The notes under the pieces: model-generated
Database searches by the model: none
What the model saw: only the letters and a program-made list of their open reading frames with translations
What the model was told of the DNA's origin: nothing
Assembly: GCA_964550165.1 (NCBI GenBank)
Contig: CAZJYC010000056.1
Span: 1 to 16,045, forward strand
Origin: CAZJYC01 sp964550165
GTDB lineage: Bacteria; Acidobacteriota; Aminicenantia; Aminicenantales; Aminicenantaceae
Direction of reading: 5' to 3'
DNA: 16,045 nucleotides
Position numbers and translations under genes: made by a program
Part shown: piece after piece, positions 14,664 through 16,045 of the stretch
Layout: each line of letters opens with the position of its first letter
Position numbering within the stretch: the stretch's first letter is position 1

Positions 14664-15086
14664 CTATTTTATCAGCAGCGATTTCATCCAGTACACAAAA
14701 ATTCCGCTCAGCCCTCCTAAAATCGGACCCCAGATAAATTCGAGGACTGTAAGGGTGAAGTTCCAGTCCTTGAACAGGGCGTAGTTTGTGACGCCGTAAA
14801 CCGTGATAGCCAAAACGCCAGCCACCGCGCCGATCACCGCAGCCTCCACGATATTTCCCTTTTGAGCTTTGTATAGAACTAAAAAGACAATTGCTGTGAC
14901 CACAAGGATCTGGGCCAAAGCACCGGCGATAGGATTCAAGGTTATCTTGTCACCGGTCATCCGTGCCAGCGGTTTGATTCCTTCTGTGTAGGCCTTCCGG
15001 AATATTCCCAGGTGCCAGATCGCATCAATGAGGCTTGTGAAAGCAAAAGCGATAATCCAGACTAAAAAATAGCGAAGTGCGTTCAT
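14664..15086 (-). CDS. DUF2177-family membrane protein
   Basis: Small integral membrane protein of 140 residues with about four helices (about 4-26, 55-75, 80-102, 112-137). Features match the DUF2177 family: a Leu/Ile-rich first helix ending in DAIWHLGIF, and the conserved third-to-fourth helix region AVYG-like ITVYGVTNYALFKDW followed by LEFIWGPILGG. The function of the family is not established. Its genes are, as I recall, often found near photolyase and lipid-modifying genes under light or singlet-oxygen control. ATG at 15086 has a GGAGG seven bases upstream. It is the last gene of a minus-strand series after TspO, with 67 bp between, and is likely cotranscribed. Confidence 0.83.
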   Translation of the reverse strand: MNALRYFLVWIIAFAFTSLIDAIWHLGIFRKAYTEGIKPLARMTGDKITLNPIAGALAQILVVTAIVFLVLYKAQKGNIVEAAVIGAVAGVLAITVYGVTNYALFKDWNFTLTVLEFIWGPILGGLSGIFVYWMKSLLIK

Positions 15087-15153
15087 CGGAATCCTCCGTT
15101 TTCCATTCTTGGTTTTTTATTTCTACGAAAAAATTCTCTTCGCTGCAGGGGTC

Positions 15154-15630
15154 TTAATTGAGCTTCCAAAAATAGAAGTTGAGCAGAGCGGCAAAACTGA
15201 CCCAGAGAATATAAGGCAGCATCAACGCTCCGGCAATCCTGGAAACCTTGAAAAATGCGATTACGGTCAGGAGAACGGCGATCCATAAAATGACAATCTC
15301 CATGAGGGCTAAAAACGGGGACCTGAGGCCGAAGAAGATGACTGACCAGAGAATATTGAGTATCAACTGAACGCCGAAAAGGATGATAGCGATCCTTACA
15401 CTTTTGTCCTGCAAAGGCATACGCCAGACAAAAAAGAGTGCTATCCCCATCAGGACAAACAAAGTGATCCAGACCGGCGAAAAGACCCAGTTGGGCGGGG
15501 CAAAGGATGGTCTCTTCAAAGTCTCATACCAGCCCGGAATGGAACGGGATGTGAACAAGGAGCCGATGAAGCCCGCTGCCTGGCAGATGACCAGACTCGC
15601 TATCAGTCTCAAAAGATCGATTTTTGACAT
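15154..15630 (-). CDS. tspO: TspO/MBR (translocator/tryptophan-rich sensory) family protein
   Basis: Five-helix membrane protein that binds porphyrins and related tetrapyrroles. In bacteria it is linked to tetrapyrrole handling, oxygen and light signalling, and stress. At 158 residues it has the usual length. Family hallmarks are present: GWYETLKRPSFAPP (33-46), NWVFSPVWITLFVLMG (47-62), the QLILNILWSVIFF helix (88-100, with W95) and LPYILWVSFAALLNFYFW (138-155). The loop between the first two helices and the WPVW-type aromatic cluster are those that form the ligand cavity. ATG at 15630 has GGGGAG about eight bases upstream. It lies between the dodecin and DUF2177 genes on the same strand. 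Family assignment is near certain; the physiological ligand here is unknown. Confidence 0.97.
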   Translation of the reverse strand: MSKIDLLRLIASLVICQAAGFIGSLFTSRSIPGWYETLKRPSFAPPNWVFSPVWITLFVLMGIALFFVWRMPLQDKSVRIAIILFGVQLILNILWSVIFFGLRSPFLALMEIVILWIAVLLTVIAFFKVSRIAGALMLPYILWVSFAALLNFYFWKLN

Positions 15631-15706
15631 ACCAAATCTCCCCTTTCATTTCCTCTTTTTGAAATTAGCAGAGGAATTTTTTGGATAAGTTTAACCATGG
15701 AGGATA

Positions 15707-15910
15707 TTATTGTTTTCCGGGGTATTCGACAGCAACTCTGAGTATAACCTGAAATTCTTTAAACTTGCCATCGCGGACCGCTCCCCTCTGCTCCAGAACC
15801 TGGAAAAAATGGACTTTCTCGCCAGACTCTAAAACTTTCTCCACAGCCTCTCTCACGGCTTCTGAAAAACCGAGAGGCGAAGTCCCGGCAATTTCTAACA
15901 TCTTGAACAT
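15707..15910 (-). CDS. Dodecin-family flavin-binding protein with Trp-to-Phe change
   Basis: Small protein of 67 residues expected to form the hollow dodecin dodecamer that stores flavins (FMN or riboflavin) and protects them from light. The family pattern is complete: a first strand with MLEIAGTSPLGF (4-15), helix SEAVREAVEKVLE (16-28), then VHFFQVLEQRG (33-43) and KEFQVILRVAVEY (51-63). The flavin-contacting Gln is Q54. The position normally filled by Trp in bacterial and archaeal dodecins (for example in the DWFEV segment of the Thermus protein) is Phe35 here, so the aromatic stack on the isoalloxazine ring would be altered. ATG at 15910 is preceded by AAGGAG. It starts 42 bp after the partial upstream gene and 76 bp before TspO, so cotranscription with both is plausible. 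Confidence 0.92.
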   Translation of the reverse strand: MFKMLEIAGTSPLGFSEAVREAVEKVLESGEKVHFFQVLEQRGAVRDGKFKEFQVILRVAVEYPGKQ

Positions 15911-15952
15911 ATCAACTCTCCTTTATGGATTAAATTATTTCTAAGCTTGGTT

Positions 15953-16045
15953 TTATTCAATTTTGTGGAACTCATATGATAACCTCTCCAAGATGGCCGA
16001 AGCGACCATTGAAGGTTTAGCCTTCCCGAGCTGCCCTTCGAGGGA
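15953..16045 (-). CDS. C-terminal end of an unidentified gene (partial)
   Basis: The minus-strand frame entering from the right edge encodes 30 residues, including LEGQLGKAKPSMVASAILER, and ends at TAA 15953-15955. The composition is coding-like (no low complexity, balanced charges, an amphipathic helix near the end), and it runs in the same direction as the dodecin gene just 42 bp downstream. Too little is present to name a family. Confidence 0.55.
   Translation of the reverse strand, partial: SLEGQLGKAKPSMVASAILERLSYEFHKIE

Overview
The window reads as a gene-dense piece of a Gram-negative bacterial chromosome. It has coding DNA of moderate GC with clear Shine-Dalgarno sites, AT-rich spacers, a lipoprotein peptidase, several Sec signal peptides and a periplasm-spanning exporter. 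The set of secreted S9 and M14 peptidases, a heparinase-fold protein and a large unrecognised envelope protein would fit an Acidobacteriota/Aminicenantota-like heterotroph. That taxonomic guess is an inference with low certainty. No rRNA, tRNA, CRISPR array, insertion sequence or integrase was seen.

Region 1 (1-3823, + strand) is a tightly packed operon. A cobalamin-binding protein carrying the Wx9EH signature of the CarH/LitR B12 photoreceptors (5' end outside the window) overlaps by 8 nt an FtsX/DevC-type permease. An ABC ATPase and an HlyD-type periplasmic adaptor follow, joined by an ATGA overlap. Together these look like a DevBCA/MacAB-like tripartite exporter whose first visible partner is a B12 sensor with no recognisable DNA-binding domain in the visible part.

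Region 2 (3980-6325, + strand) is a single secreted heparinase II/III-like protein, probably a polysaccharide lyase. Region 3 (6326-11660) holds a convergent spacer with a short minus-strand fragment resembling the end of a PDZ domain, then a minus-strand S9 prolyl-oligopeptidase-family lipoprotein. An AT-rich 414-bp divergent promoter region follows, containing a degenerate lipoprotein-like reading frame. The region ends with a plus-strand secreted M14 carboxypeptidase carrying a glutamine-amidotransferase-like domain. The two peptidases suggest peptide scavenging in the envelope.

Region 4 (11828-14444, + strand) is a pair of unrecognised genes: a 70-residue soluble protein, and a 797-residue exported, membrane-anchored protein with three short repeats near its N terminus. 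The stop codon of the first overlaps the ribosome binding site of the second.

Region 5 (14664-16045, - strand) reads leftward: the C-terminal end of an unidentified gene, then a dodecin with an altered flavin-stacking position, a TspO/MBR protein, and a DUF2177 membrane protein. Flavin, tetrapyrrole and (in region 1) corrinoid binding are all chemistries linked to light and photo-oxidative stress. A light or redox theme joining the two ends of the window is possible but unproven.
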